Assembly (NCBI RefSeq): GCF_023336905.1
Contig: NZ_JAMBLS010000002.1
Location: 1 to 64,000 of the forward strand
Source: Bacteroides sp. ET71
GTDB lineage: Bacteria; Bacteroidota; Bacteroidia; Bacteroidales; Bacteroidaceae
Direction: 5' to 3'
Length of the DNA stretch: 64,000 bases
A program made the position numbers and the translations under genes. The notes under the pieces are model-generated. The model worked only from the letters and a program-made list of their open reading frames with translations. It searched no databases and was not told where the DNA came from. Positions 8,726 through 18,815 of this stretch are shown here, one piece after another. Position 1 is the first letter of the stretch; the number at the start of each line of letters is the position of its first letter.

Positions 8726-9399
8726 GCATCAGCACCAACCTAAAACAAGTATGGGAGGAACTCCCCCAAGGAGTACGGCTGGTAGCCGTCTCCAAGTTCC
8801 ACCCCAACGAAGCCATACTGGAAGCCTATCGTGCCGGGCAACGCATCTTCGGCGAAAGCAAAGTACAGGAAATGAATGTCAAGCACGACAGCCTTCCGGC
8901 CGACATAGAATGGCATTTCATCGGACACCTGCAATCCAACAAAGTGAAATACATAGCCCCCTATGTCTCGTTGATACACGGCATCGACTCTTTCCACCTG
9001 CTGGCCGAAGTCAATAAACAAGCCGCAAAAGCAGGACGCATCATTGACTGCCTGCTGCAAATCCATATAGCACAAGAAGAAACCAAATTCGGCTTCTCCC
9101 CCGATGAGTGCCGCCAGATGCTGGCCGAAAAGCAATGGCAAGCCCTAACCCATATCCGCCTTTGCGGATTAATGGGAATGGCAACCAACACCGACAACAT
9201 GAACCAGGTTCAACTAGAATTTACCTCTCTTCACGACTTGTTTAACGAAATAAAAACAACCTGGTTTACCAATGCACCCTGGTTTTGCGAGCTATCCATG
9301 GGCATGAGCCACGATTACCACGAAGCTATCCAGGCCGGAAGCACGTTGGTACGAGTCGGAAGCCACATCTTTGGAGAAAGAGACTATTCTGCCCATTAG
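8722..9399 (+). CDS. yggS: YggS-family pyridoxal-phosphate homeostasis protein
   Basis: 225 residues with the single-domain TIM-barrel PLPBP fold. The PLP lysine lies in RLVAVSKFHP. Other family blocks are IFGESKVQEM, EWHFIGHLQSNKVK, LLQIHIAQEETKFGF, GLMGMATN, LSMGMSHDYHEAI and the C-terminal STLVRVGSHIFGERDY. The protein buffers pyridoxal phosphate and affects amino-acid and vitamin B6 balance. It is not an enzyme in the usual sense. It is coupled by a 4-nt overlap to the DUF4494 gene. Confidence 0.94.
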   Translation: MSISTNLKQVWEELPQGVRLVAVSKFHPNEAILEAYRAGQRIFGESKVQEMNVKHDSLPADIEWHFIGHLQSNKVKYIAPYVSLIHGIDSFHLLAEVNKQAAKAGRIIDCLLQIHIAQEETKFGFSPDECRQMLAEKQWQALTHIRLCGLMGMATNTDNMNQVQLEFTSLHDLFNEIKTTWFTNAPWFCELSMGMSHDYHEAIQAGSTLVRVGSHIFGERDYSAH

Positions 9400-9474
9400 A
9401 GCATCCACTGCATTTCTTTTACTCCTCGTAACATATTTTTAGAGAAAACCTTCCATACAATAGTAAGTATTTCT

Positions 9475-9482
9475 TAATTTTG
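9475..9482 (+). promoter_or_regulatory. possible -7 box (TAATTTTG) of the ThiE-like gene
   Basis: TAATTTTG fits TAnnTTTG and lies 33 nt before the start codon. The -33 element is not clear. Confidence 0.45.
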
Positions 9483-9514
9483 TCCCGAATAGAATCCAGA
9501 TTGTAGCAGAACAC

Positions 9515-10120
9515 ATGAAACTCATCGTAGTCACCACGCCGACGTTTTTCGTAGAAGAGGACCAGATTATCACCGCCCTCTTCGAAGAAGGACTGGACAT
9601 ACTCCACTTGCGCAAACCGGAAACACCTGCCATGTATTCCGAGCGTCTGCTGACCCTCATACCGCAAAAATACCATAAGCACATCGTCACCCACGAACAT
9701 TTCTACCTACAAGAAGAGTTCGGGCTGATGGGCATTCACCTCAATCGCCGCAATCTTGTCGAACCTCACGACTATTCCGGACACATCAGTTGCACATGCC
9801 GTACTCTGGACGAAATAGAAAATAAAAAACACTTCTACGATTACCTGTTCCTCAGCCCAGTCTTTGATTCCGTATCTCGCCAACGTCCGGCAGCCTTCAC
9901 CGTAGAAGAGCTGCGTCAAGCCGAACATTCAGGCCTCATCGACAACAAGGTCATGGCCTTAGGAGGAGTCAGATTAGAAAACCTCCCATTGGTGCGCGAC
10001 CTGGGATTTGGAGGAGGAGTTATCATGGGCGATTTATGGAACAAATTCAACGCCTGCACTGACCGAGATTACCGAGGCATCATCGAATATTTCAAACGAT
10101 TGAGAAAAGCTGTAGACTGA
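9515..10120 (+). CDS. thiamine-phosphate synthase-like (ThiE/TenI family) protein
   Basis: A 201-residue TIM-barrel protein with the ThiE/TenI layout: LIVVTTPTFF, GLDILHLRKPE (the L-R-K segment), IVTHEHFYLQEEFGLMGIHLN, LFLSPVFDSVSRQ and VMALGGVRLENL. ThiE joins HMP-pyrophosphate and thiazole phosphate to make thiamine phosphate; TenI-type relatives aromatise the thiazole. No other thiamine genes are nearby and the phosphate-binding glycine loop is only partly typical, so the exact activity is uncertain. The helicase gene begins 10 bp downstream. Confidence 0.82.
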   Translation: MKLIVVTTPTFFVEEDQIITALFEEGLDILHLRKPETPAMYSERLLTLIPQKYHKHIVTHEHFYLQEEFGLMGIHLNRRNLVEPHDYSGHISCTCRTLDEIENKKHFYDYLFLSPVFDSVSRQRPAAFTVEELRQAEHSGLIDNKVMALGGVRLENLPLVRDLGFGGGVIMGDLWNKFNACTDRDYRGIIEYFKRLRKAVD

Positions 10121-10130
10121 TACTTTCCCC

Positions 10131-13100
10131 ATGGAACTTCTTGTTTATAAAGCCTCAGCAGGTTCGGGAAAGACTTTCACCTTAGCAGTGGAATATATCA
10201 AGCAACTCATACTCAATCCTCGAGCCTATCGACATATCCTTGCCGTTACCTTCACCAATAAAGCAACGGCAGAAATGAAAGAACGCATTTTGCAACAACT
10301 ATACGGATTGCACGCCGGAGACCCTACATCCAATGCTTATCTGAGACGCATTGCCGATGACCTGTCTGAAGAAGGGTATTCTATAAGTGATGACGATATC
10401 CGCCAGAAAGCAGGCATTGCACTACAATATATGTTGCACGATTACAGTCGCTTCCGCGTAGAAACCATTGATTCATTCTTTCAATCGGTCATGAGAAACC
10501 TCGCACGCGAACTAGAACTAAGCCCCAACCTTAATATTGAATTAGACAGTGACAAGGTACTAAGCGATGCAGTCGACAGCCTGATTGAAAATCTCACACC
10601 AACATCGCCTGTATTGGCTCTGTTATTAGACTATATCAACGAACGTATTGCCGATGACAAACGCTGGAATGTATCGGATGAAGTAAAACTTTTTGCTCGC
10701 AATATCTTTACAGAAAGCTACATTGAACGAGGAGAACTACTTCGAGAAAAGATGCGGAACCCACAAGCAATCCGTTTATACCGCAATGTACTCCGTGAAA
10801 TAGAAGCAAAAGCAAGAAAAAAAATGCAGGACATTGCCGACCAGTTCAAAGAAGTTTTGCAATCAAACGGATTATCGCCAGAGGATTTAAAAGGGGGACA
10901 AAGAGGTATAGGTAGTTATTTTGCCAAACTAAAAGCTGGGAAACTGGCAGACAAAGATGTATTGAATACTACTGTAGCCAACAGTATGGATAGTCCAGAA
11001 AACTGGGCTGCCAAATCCTCCCCACATAAGGTAAGTATCATTACTCTGGCCGATAGCACTCTACGACCATTATTAATGCAAGCAGAAGAACAAAGACCTC
11101 AATGCCTATACGACATAAACAGTACACGCCTCTCACTGCAACACCTCGATAAACTACAACTATTAAATCATATAGACCAGGAAGTACGTCGACTGAACAA
11201 CGATCAAAACCGTTTTCTTTTATCTGACACCAACGCTCTGCTACACGGACTAATGCGTGAAGGAGACTCTGCTTTTGTATTCGAAAAAATAGGTGCAAAC
11301 ATTCATCATGTAATGATTGATGAATTTCAAGATACCAGTCGAATGCAGTGGGATAACTTTCGGTTACTATTATCAGAAAGCCTGGCACAAGGAGAAGACA
11401 GCCTGATTGTCGGTGATGTTAAGCAATCCATATATCGTTGGAGAAATGGAGATTGGACCATTCTGAACAATCTGAAAAGAGGAGATAAGCCTCTGGCACA
11501 ATATGTACACGTAAAGACATTAACAGTTAACCGTCGTAGTGAAGCACGTATTATTGAATTTAACAATCATTTCTTCACCGCAGCTACCGACTACTTTAAC
11601 ACATTACACATGGCGGAACTCAAAGAGCCATGTCAATCATTGATAGAAGCTTACTCTGACGTAATACAGCAATCACCTAAAACAGAAACTAAAGGCTATG
11701 TGCAAATACAATTATTGCAACCAGATGAGAATACCGACTATACCACTCAAACATTGAAGGCTTTAACTGAAACAGTACAACAATTACAACATGAAGGAAT
11801 CAAACTACAAGACATAGCAATATTAGTTCGAAAGAATAAGAATATACCACTCATTGCAACTTATTTCGATAAAGAACTGGGAATACCAATCGTATCAGAT
11901 GAAGCTTTCCGACTAGATGCATCACCTGCTGTTTGCATGTTGGTAGATGCACTACGTTACTTGACATGCCCAGATAATACCATAGCCCGTGCTACACTCC
12001 TCTTAGACTACGGACAATGGATAGACGACACTCTACCTGACGACTTCACTTTACGACAAGAAGAATTGCGTTTGATGCCACTCTATGAGTTACTAGAGGA
12101 ATTATGCGTCATCTTTCACATCGAACAAATAGAAGGACAGGAAGCCTATCTATTCGCTTTTTTCGATGCAGTAACTGTTTATTTAGCTGATTCACCAGCC
12201 GACGGTTTCCTTAACTATTGGGACGAAACATTGTGCAGTAAAACCATTCCCGGTGGCGAAGTTGAAGGGATTCGCATTCTATCCATTCACAAATCAAAAG
12301 GATTGGAGTATCACACTGTTCTTATTCCGTTCTGTGACTGGAAATTGGAAAACGAAACAAACAATCAACTGGTATGGTGTACTCCTGATTCTTCTCCTTA
12401 TAACCATTTAGACTTAGTACCAGTAACTTATGGACCGACAATGGCTTCATCTGCCTACCGCAGTGATTATTTAAACGAACGATTACAATTGTGGGTCGAC
12501 AACCTAAATCTTCTCTACGTTGCATTTACCCGTGCAAGCAAGAATTTAGTTTGTTGGAGCCGAAAGGGATATAAAAACACCGTAGCAGATTTATTAGCTG
12601 AGGCATTACCTTGTTTATCCCAGAAAGGAATAGGGACTTGGAATGATGAAGAGAACATTTACAGCTATGGACAACTTTGCTCTTCAGATTCACCACAAAC
12701 CAATCCAATAAATGAAAAAAGGAATAACCGATTAACCGATAGTCCTAAACGATTGCCCATTTACTTAGCAACCCTACGGCCAGATATTGAGTTTCGCCAG
12801 TCTAACCGTTCCGCAGACTTTATTGCTGGTCGAGAAGGAGATGAATCACCTCAACGCTATATCGACCGCGGGCAACTGCTTCATACATTATTCTCAACTA
12901 TCGACTCAATAGAAGATATTGACCAAGCCGTAGATCACTTAGTTTTTGAAGGTATCATTGCTGATGCACAAGAAGAAGAAAAGATTCGAAGTCTTACCCG
13001 ACATGCTTTCACCCTACCGCAAGTACAAGACTGGTATTCTGGGCGATGGACCTTGTACCGCGAATGCAACATTATTTGGATGGAAAACGGCGAACTACAC

Positions 13101-13298
13101 ATGAAACGTCCAGACCGAGTAATGATGGATAAAAATGGATGTACAATAGTAGTAGACTTCAAATTCGGAAAACCGCGCCGTTCTTATGCCAAACAAGTTC
13201 AAGAATATATTGACTTACTTGTACAGATGGGACAAGACCCCAAGCTCATCGAAGGTTACTTATGGTATGTAGATGAAGATCGGATAGAACGGGTATAA
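10131..13298 (+). CDS. AddA-like UvrD-family helicase/nuclease
   Basis: 1,055 residues. Superfamily 1 helicase motifs appear in order: Walker A KASAGSGKTF at the N-terminus, VTFTNKATAEMKERI (Ia), MIDEFQDTS (II), VGDVKQSIYRWRNGD (III), ILSIHKSKGLEYHTV (V) and NLLYVAFTRA (VI). The C-terminus has a RecB-like nuclease fold with VVDFKFGKP and QVQEYIDLL. With the next gene it forms an AddAB-type double-strand-break end-processing enzyme that unwinds and trims DNA before RecA loading. The two genes are 126 bp apart. Confidence 0.92.
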   Translation: MELLVYKASAGSGKTFTLAVEYIKQLILNPRAYRHILAVTFTNKATAEMKERILQQLYGLHAGDPTSNAYLRRIADDLSEEGYSISDDDIRQKAGIALQYMLHDYSRFRVETIDSFFQSVMRNLARELELSPNLNIELDSDKVLSDAVDSLIENLTPTSPVLALLLDYINERIADDKRWNVSDEVKLFARNIFTESYIERGELLREKMRNPQAIRLYRNVLREIEAKARKKMQDIADQFKEVLQSNGLSPEDLKGGQRGIGSYFAKLKAGKLADKDVLNTTVANSMDSPENWAAKSSPHKVSIITLADSTLRPLLMQAEEQRPQCLYDINSTRLSLQHLDKLQLLNHIDQEVRRLNNDQNRFLLSDTNALLHGLMREGDSAFVFEKIGANIHHVMIDEFQDTSRMQWDNFRLLLSESLAQGEDSLIVGDVKQSIYRWRNGDWTILNNLKRGDKPLAQYVHVKTLTVNRRSEARIIEFNNHFFTAATDYFNTLHMAELKEPCQSLIEAYSDVIQQSPKTETKGYVQIQLLQPDENTDYTTQTLKALTETVQQLQHEGIKLQDIAILVRKNKNIPLIATYFDKELGIPIVSDEAFRLDASPAVCMLVDALRYLTCPDNTIARATLLLDYGQWIDDTLPDDFTLRQEELRLMPLYELLEELCVIFHIEQIEGQEAYLFAFFDAVTVYLADSPADGFLNYWDETLCSKTIPGGEVEGIRILSIHKSKGLEYHTVLIPFCDWKLENETNNQLVWCTPDSSPYNHLDLVPVTYGPTMASSAYRSDYLNERLQLWVDNLNLLYVAFTRASKNLVCWSRKGYKNTVADLLAEALPCLSQKGIGTWNDEENIYSYGQLCSSDSPQTNPINEKRNNRLTDSPKRLPIYLATLRPDIEFRQSNRSADFIAGREGDESPQRYIDRGQLLHTLFSTIDSIEDIDQAVDHLVFEGIIADAQEEEKIRSLTRHAFTLPQVQDWYSGRWTLYRECNIIWMENGELHMKRPDRVMMDKNGCTIVVDFKFGKPRRSYAKQVQEYIDLLVQMGQDPKLIEGYLWYVDEDRIERV

Positions 13299-13424
13299 AA
13301 GCCGAAACTGAATTTTGCGACAATCACAATGATTGATACACCCGCAAACTATTTACCCAATAAAATAATAAAAATAACGACAACAGCCCCCAAGCTTCCG
13401 ATAATAAAAACTGAAAGAAAAAAA

Positions 13425-16322
13425 ATGGAAACATTCCTTCAATTGGTCGCACAAGACCTGAAAAATAAAATCAAAGGAGATTTGTCGCATACAGCTATTA
13501 TTTTCCCTAATAAACGTGCTAGTCTTTTTTTCAACGAATACTTAGCCTCGCAAGTAAATCACCCCCTTTGGTCACCTGCCTATTTTACTATCAGTGATTT
13601 ATTTCGTCAACTATCTATTCTTCATCTCGGCGATCCAATCCGATTGGTGTGCGAGCTATATCACATTTTTTGCCATGAAACCGGAAGTAGAGAAACGTTA
13701 GACGATTTCTATTTCTGGGGAGAACTGCTTATCAGTGATTTTGACGATCTAGACAAGAATTTGGTTGATGCAGACCGCCTCTTTAATAACCTACAAAACT
13801 TGCATGACATTACCGATGACAATTCTTTTCTAACACCAGAACAAAATGAAGCACTCAAACAGTTTTTTATCAATTTTAATCCCGAACAGCACACAGAGCT
13901 AAAACGCCGATTCACTTTTCTCTGGGACAAATTAGGCGCTATCTATAACAAATACCAACAGCGACTAACGCATTTAGGCATTGCTTATGAAGGAATGATG
14001 TATCGCCGTGTCATCGAAGAACTGAATACAGCCATATTACCACACGAGCATTATGTTTTCGTTGGTTTCAATGTACTCAATCAAGTTGAAAGCCGCTTTT
14101 TCCAGTGCTTGCAAGAAGCAGGAAAGGCTTTATTTTATTGGGATTACGACATTGCATATACCCGTCTACCTCTCGAAGCCAATCCTCCCTATACACATGA
14201 AGCAGGAGAGTTTATCCTCCGTAATCTCCGCAAGTTTCCTAACGAATTATCAGAGAAACACTTCGATTGTCTGCGTTCTTCCAAACAAATCAACCTCATC
14301 TCTGCTTCTACTGAAAATGCACAAGCTCGATTTCTTCCTCAATGGATATCGCACATCCAAGCAGAAAACAAAAATCTGGAACGAGAAAACGCAGTAGTCC
14401 TTTGCAACGAGTCATTGCTGTTGCCTGTGCTACATTCTATCCCGCAGGAAGTGCATAATGTCAATGTCACTATGGGATTCCCATTGGCACAGACTCCCAT
14501 CTACGGTTTTATCAACGCCCTATTGGAGTTACAAACCAGCGGATTCAACTCGAAAACTGGACGCTATGAATATGAAAACGTACTTACAATCTTACGACAT
14601 CCCTATACACGTCAGCTTTCATCGCAAGCTCCATCATTGGAACAACGCTTAGTACAAGACAACCGATTTTATCCTTTGCCTTCTGAGCTAATGGTTGATG
14701 ATTTCCTGCAAGCCATTTTCACGCCACAGCACGGAACTGTAGATTTGTGCCGTTATATAGCTGACATGATACAACGTACTACTATTATCTATAAGAAAAA
14801 AGACGAAAAGCAAGAGAATGAAATATTCGGGCAACTCTATCGAGAATCACTTTTCAAAAGCTATACATTGGTCAACCGTTTGTTTAGCCTGGCTGCATCA
14901 GGCGACCTTGAGGGATTACGGACAGATACATTGCGCCGCTTACTCAATCGCCTGCTGAGCATGACTTCCATTCCATTTCACGGTGAACCAGCTATCGGAA
15001 TGCAGATAATGGGCGTACTTGAGACACGAAATTTAGACTTCCGAAATTTGCTTATTCTTTCTCTCAACGAAGGCCAACTGCCTAAGGCCAAAAACGATGC
15101 TTCATTTATTCCATATCATCTAAGACAAGCGTTCGGCATGACCACCGTCGAACACAAGAATGCAGTCTATGCTTATTATTTCTACCGGTTGATCCAACGT
15201 GCCGAACACATAACACTACTATACAACACCGCATCAGATGGATTGAACCGAGGCGAGATGTCACGCTTTGCCCTTCAGCTCCTAGTGGAATACCGCCACC
15301 CGATTCACCGTTATTACCTGGAAGCTGGACAATCGCCCCGTCGCATCCGCCCAATTAGTATAGAAAAAACGCCCCAAACTCTGGATGTATTATTACGCAG
15401 GTTCGACATACATCATTCTCCACATAGTATTCTTTCTCCTTCGGCTCTCAATGCTTATCTAGATTGCCCGCTAATGTTCTACTATCGCTACGTTGCCGGA
15501 CTCCACTCACCCGAAGAAGTCAGCGCAGAAATAGATTCCGCACTTTTTGGCACAATTTTCCACCGTTCAGCAGAACTAACCTACCGTGCATTAACGGCTA
15601 CCGGTGCCAATATAAACAGTAAAGATATAGGAACTCTGTTAAAAGATGAAATTCGTCTGCAAAGCTATGTGGATCAGGCATTCAAAGAAAAATTCTTTCA
15701 CTTGGACAAATCGAATGAGAAGCCCGAGTATAATGGTACTCAACTTATACACTCCAAAGTCATAGCGTCTTATCTGCGTCAGTTGTTGCGCAATGACCTT
15801 AAATATGCACCTTTCCGCATAGAGGGAATGGAAAGGAAAGTCGCAGAGGTAATGGAAATAAGCACATCTCAAGGAAAAGTAACAGTAAACATCGGTGGCA
15901 CTATCGACCGGCTGGACAACAAGGGAGACACGCTTCGTATCGTAGACTATAAGACCGGAGGTACGCCCAAATCTCCTGAAAGCATTGAGCAACTTTTTAC
16001 GCCTGCTGCCGGAAGGCCGAGCTACATATTCCAGACATTTCTTTATGCAGCCATCATGTGCCGCAAGCAACCGTTAAAAGTCATGCCTGCCTTGCTCTAT
16101 ATCCACAAAGCTGCTTCAGAAGATTATACCCCTGCCATCACCATGGGACCTGCACGTCAAGAAAAGATTTGCATCGACAATTTTGCCTTGTTAGAAGAAG
16201 AATTTCGTGAAAGGCTGCAAAAACTGTTGTATGAAATCTACGACCCAGCCATCCCTTTCACACAAACAGAAGACGAAAAACGCTGCTCTTATTGCGACTT
16301 CCGCAATTTATGCAGGCGATAA
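13425..16322 (+). CDS. AddB-like PD-(D/E)XK nuclease
   Basis: 965 residues from the ATG giving METFLQLVAQDLK. An ATG 96 nt upstream is in frame but adds only low-complexity Lys/Ile/Thr sequence. The N-terminal IFPNKRASLFFNEYL is a degraded helicase-like block. Near the C-terminus GTIDRLDNKGDTLRIVDYKTGG contains the nuclease Asp and DxK. The cysteines in YLDCPLMFYYRY and CSYCDFRNLC match the four-cysteine iron-sulfur staple of AddB nucleases. It works with the upstream helicase in recombinational repair. Confidence 0.9.
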   Translation: METFLQLVAQDLKNKIKGDLSHTAIIFPNKRASLFFNEYLASQVNHPLWSPAYFTISDLFRQLSILHLGDPIRLVCELYHIFCHETGSRETLDDFYFWGELLISDFDDLDKNLVDADRLFNNLQNLHDITDDNSFLTPEQNEALKQFFINFNPEQHTELKRRFTFLWDKLGAIYNKYQQRLTHLGIAYEGMMYRRVIEELNTAILPHEHYVFVGFNVLNQVESRFFQCLQEAGKALFYWDYDIAYTRLPLEANPPYTHEAGEFILRNLRKFPNELSEKHFDCLRSSKQINLISASTENAQARFLPQWISHIQAENKNLERENAVVLCNESLLLPVLHSIPQEVHNVNVTMGFPLAQTPIYGFINALLELQTSGFNSKTGRYEYENVLTILRHPYTRQLSSQAPSLEQRLVQDNRFYPLPSELMVDDFLQAIFTPQHGTVDLCRYIADMIQRTTIIYKKKDEKQENEIFGQLYRESLFKSYTLVNRLFSLAASGDLEGLRTDTLRRLLNRLLSMTSIPFHGEPAIGMQIMGVLETRNLDFRNLLILSLNEGQLPKAKNDASFIPYHLRQAFGMTTVEHKNAVYAYYFYRLIQRAEHITLLYNTASDGLNRGEMSRFALQLLVEYRHPIHRYYLEAGQSPRRIRPISIEKTPQTLDVLLRRFDIHHSPHSILSPSALNAYLDCPLMFYYRYVAGLHSPEEVSAEIDSALFGTIFHRSAELTYRALTATGANINSKDIGTLLKDEIRLQSYVDQAFKEKFFHLDKSNEKPEYNGTQLIHSKVIASYLRQLLRNDLKYAPFRIEGMERKVAEVMEISTSQGKVTVNIGGTIDRLDNKGDTLRIVDYKTGGTPKSPESIEQLFTPAAGRPSYIFQTFLYAAIMCRKQPLKVMPALLYIHKAASEDYTPAITMGPARQEKICIDNFALLEEEFRERLQKLLYEIYDPAIPFTQTEDEKRCSYCDFRNLCRR

Positions 16323-16332
16323 GCAGATGTTT

Positions 16333-16884
16333 TCAGCCTTCGTCAGCGTTGAACATATATTCTTCTTGCCTGTCGGGGATGGTAAAATCACGATTGGCAA
16401 ACAGCTCTGCCAACCCGGATATCTGCTTTAGCCGGAGCAGTTCATCGCGGTCCATCCCGATATTCTTCATAATCCATTCATCGCTCATACCAGCCTTGTC
16501 CAACTCGGCGACGATGTTGCACATCAATTCTATGTTGTGCGTTCCTCTGGCCCGATTGTGCCGAATGGTGGAAGCCATCCGGTTGGATATGTCCTTGCGT
16601 ATCACCACAATTGGCAACATGCCTTTTTCCCGCTCATAAATGCGCTTCGAGGTTTTCAACACACGATAGCGGTGGAAGCCATCCACTATGATATAGCGGT
16701 CTTTCTCTTCTTCATAATAGCAGACGCACGGCATGGTAAAACCGTCTTCCCAAATGGACAGTTCCAGTAAACGCATTTCAGGGGGAGCCACGACATTGGG
16801 ATTATAATCGTTAGCAAAAACTTTTTCTACGGGCACGGCCTTTACTTCATATACCGGGCTCTTATATTCATCAGAATCGCTCAT
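16333..16884 (-). CDS. ibrB: IbrB-like ParB/sulfiredoxin-fold protein
   Basis: 183 residues with a ParB N-terminal-like domain: VFANDYNPNVV, LLELSIWEDGFTMPC, YIIVDGFHRYRVL (the GxxR nucleotide-binding box) and RHNRARGTHN. This is the companion of IbrA in E. coli, where the pair was named as regulators of immunoglobulin-binding protein expression. The ParB/Srx fold is now known to include NTP-binding switches and enzymes. It overlaps the end of ibrA by 4 nt and is the last gene of a three-gene leftward operon. Confidence 0.85.
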   Translation of the reverse strand: MSDSDEYKSPVYEVKAVPVEKVFANDYNPNVVAPPEMRLLELSIWEDGFTMPCVCYYEEEKDRYIIVDGFHRYRVLKTSKRIYEREKGMLPIVVIRKDISNRMASTIRHNRARGTHNIELMCNIVAELDKAGMSDEWIMKNIGMDRDELLRLKQISGLAELFANRDFTIPDRQEEYMFNADEG

Positions 16885-18170
16885 AGTTTCATATTCTTAA
16901 ATTGTTCCATAATCTTGTCACGCCTGTAAGCTTCTTCTTTGGTGAGAGCAAAACCCATATACTTGCAAGCATGGTCGTTTTTCAAGATGCAAATGCACAT
17001 CCGTTTGTAGGTGGGTATCTCTCTGAATTCAGGGATGTCAATATCGTCCAGATAAGCCATACGCACCGGACGCTTTGTTGTTTTGTAATTCGTATAGTTC
17101 ATCACTTCAATGGGTATGCCGGCATCACGCAGTTTCTGGATAGTCGATTCGGCCAGACAGCCTCCCCGCGTACGCCAAAATTCCATGCTTACTGTCAGCT
17201 TGCGCAAGTAATTGCGCCGAGTCTTTTCTGGCAAGGTAGAGAGCAGAAATTGCATGAAACCTTTCCATGTGTATCCTTTGGGTAACCGGATGCTTTGCCA
17301 GCCCATAGCCCGTGTACCACCATAGATGCCGGTAAAGTTCACTCCGTTTACACGGCCTATCATCTTGCCCCAGGTGTTTGGGTCGATGGCCCGGTACAGA
17401 CGGAGGCTGTCTTGGGCTTCGCACAAGAAAGGGCTGGCCACGCGCTGCCGTTCGATGCTGACTCCAGCCATATAATAGAGGTCGTATAAATGGTTATAGT
17501 CGAAGCCGAACTTTCCGTTGGCAGTCCACACATCTACCGTTTTCCAATCATAAATGGGATAGGCGTTGTAGACATCGTTGCCAATCTTCGAAGTCCAACG
17601 ATAGTTGTGGTACATCTGGTATTTACGGTTGAGGTGAATACTGCGCCAGCGGTTAAAGCTTTCCTGCGTACGGATGCCTATGAGGAAACACGAACGGACG
17701 GCGTCGGTTTTCTGGTGAAGCCATTTGGCAAAGTACATCTGAAATTCATAGTCCCACATCTCGGAGGTGTAGAACGAGAAATCGTCTTTAGTCAAACATC
17801 TTTGGGGCATCTGCCGCACCCAGATGTCTTTCAAATCATCATCCCACGGACGCCAATAGCTCTGGTACATTGAGGTGCAAGTGGCCACTTTAAAAGGTAC
17901 GCAGACGCGGTAAACCTCCAAGATATCCTTATTGGCTTCCAGAATACGGTCTACGAAATCAATGGTGTACTGATATTGCACTTCGTAATCCATGTGGAAG
18001 ACATACAACTTACGCCCCGGATAATGACGCCGGATGTATGACATACAGAGGTTGAGCAACACACCACTGTCTTTCCCTCCGGAGAAAGAGACGCAGACGG
18101 TATCAAACTCGCGGAAAATGACGTCCAGCCGTTCCAAGGCCAGGTCGTAGACATTTTTAGGACTACTCAT
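16881..18170 (-). CDS. ibrA: IbrA-like phosphoadenosine-phosphosulfate-reductase-family protein (DUF3440)
   Basis: 429 residues. The N-terminal half is a PP-loop ATP pyrophosphatase domain with VSFSGGKDSGVLL, the SGGxDS motif shared with PAPS reductases and the DNA-phosphorothioation protein DndC. The C-terminal half is the DUF3440 extension. The protein is likely to activate a substrate with ATP, but the true reaction is not established. It overlaps both neighbours (4 nt with ibrB, 8 nt with the acetyltransferase-like gene), so the three are translated as one unit. Confidence 0.88.
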   Translation of the reverse strand: MSSPKNVYDLALERLDVIFREFDTVCVSFSGGKDSGVLLNLCMSYIRRHYPGRKLYVFHMDYEVQYQYTIDFVDRILEANKDILEVYRVCVPFKVATCTSMYQSYWRPWDDDLKDIWVRQMPQRCLTKDDFSFYTSEMWDYEFQMYFAKWLHQKTDAVRSCFLIGIRTQESFNRWRSIHLNRKYQMYHNYRWTSKIGNDVYNAYPIYDWKTVDVWTANGKFGFDYNHLYDLYYMAGVSIERQRVASPFLCEAQDSLRLYRAIDPNTWGKMIGRVNGVNFTGIYGGTRAMGWQSIRLPKGYTWKGFMQFLLSTLPEKTRRNYLRKLTVSMEFWRTRGGCLAESTIQKLRDAGIPIEVMNYTNYKTTKRPVRMAYLDDIDIPEFREIPTYKRMCICILKNDHACKYMGFALTKEEAYRRDKIMEQFKNMKL

Positions 18171-18567
18171 GCACAGGCTCCTTCCTCATTTTCACATAAC
18201 GGGTCCAGGCTTTCTCCAATATAAAGCCCAGACGAGCGAAGACTTCTTCATCTTCGCGGAAGCTGACAGCAACCAGGCATTTATCTTGAAACACCTCTGA
18301 CGCACGGGTCAACAAAAGGGCCAGCACATCTTGATCTTTACCCCGCACATAGTAATTGTTAATGACGGTCTCTCCCCGTTTGCACTCTACGGGGACAAAG
18401 CCTATCACTTCTTCCGTTTCGTCCAGTCCCACGAACCACTCGAAATGCGCGGACGTGCGAAAGGGGAAGTTATAATTTTGCTTCAGCACCACAGGATCCA
18501 TCACCAGTGGAGCCACGAGGCGATAGAGTTCTTCCTCGGTGCCGTGCAGTTGCTTGATTTCTATCAT
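18163..18567 (-). CDS. GNAT-like protein upstream of ibrA
   Basis: A 134-residue protein with a weak GNAT acetyltransferase pattern: strand pairs around HFEWFVGLDETEEVIGFVPVE, a helix with LALLLTRASEVFQ, and CLVAVSFREDEEVFARLGFI, which resembles the C-terminal GNAT strand-helix. The acetyl-CoA pyrophosphate loop is not obvious, so it may be a degenerate or atypical member. It is first in the operon with ibrA and ibrB and overlaps ibrA by 8 nt. Confidence 0.72.
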   Translation of the reverse strand: MIEIKQLHGTEEELYRLVAPLVMDPVVLKQNYNFPFRTSAHFEWFVGLDETEEVIGFVPVECKRGETVINNYYVRGKDQDVLALLLTRASEVFQDKCLVAVSFREDEEVFARLGFILEKAWTRYVKMRKEPVHE

Positions 18568-18621
18568 ATCCGGATTAATATAATGTATGTAATATAAACA
18601 TATGCTTTCCGATAACGCTCA

Positions 18622-18629
18622 CAAAGATA
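18622..18629 (-). promoter_or_regulatory. -7 box (TATCTTTG) of the GNAT-ibrA-ibrB operon
   Basis: The minus strand has TATCTTTG about 55 nt before the first start codon of the three-gene operon. The remaining gap up to serB (about 190 bp) holds no convincing gene. Confidence 0.55.
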
Positions 18630-18815
18630 CAAAAAAGCCCGCCAAGTTATACCCTTATCCGCGCAAAATCCGCCGAACCGCCGGCAAAGTCTTGCCCCAA
18701 TACGAAAGATGAGCAGTTCCCAGCCAGACTGATGTGACACCACAGGTAATGACAGTTGCCTTGTCAGCACATCGGCCACTCCTCACTCTCGGAAGAAGCG
18801 AGGCTGTACCGCACT

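Noticed and set aside
18564-18779. 71-residue leftward frame upstream of the GNAT-like gene
   Set aside because: It covers the TATCTTTG promoter of the ibr operon and has no protein-like pattern.
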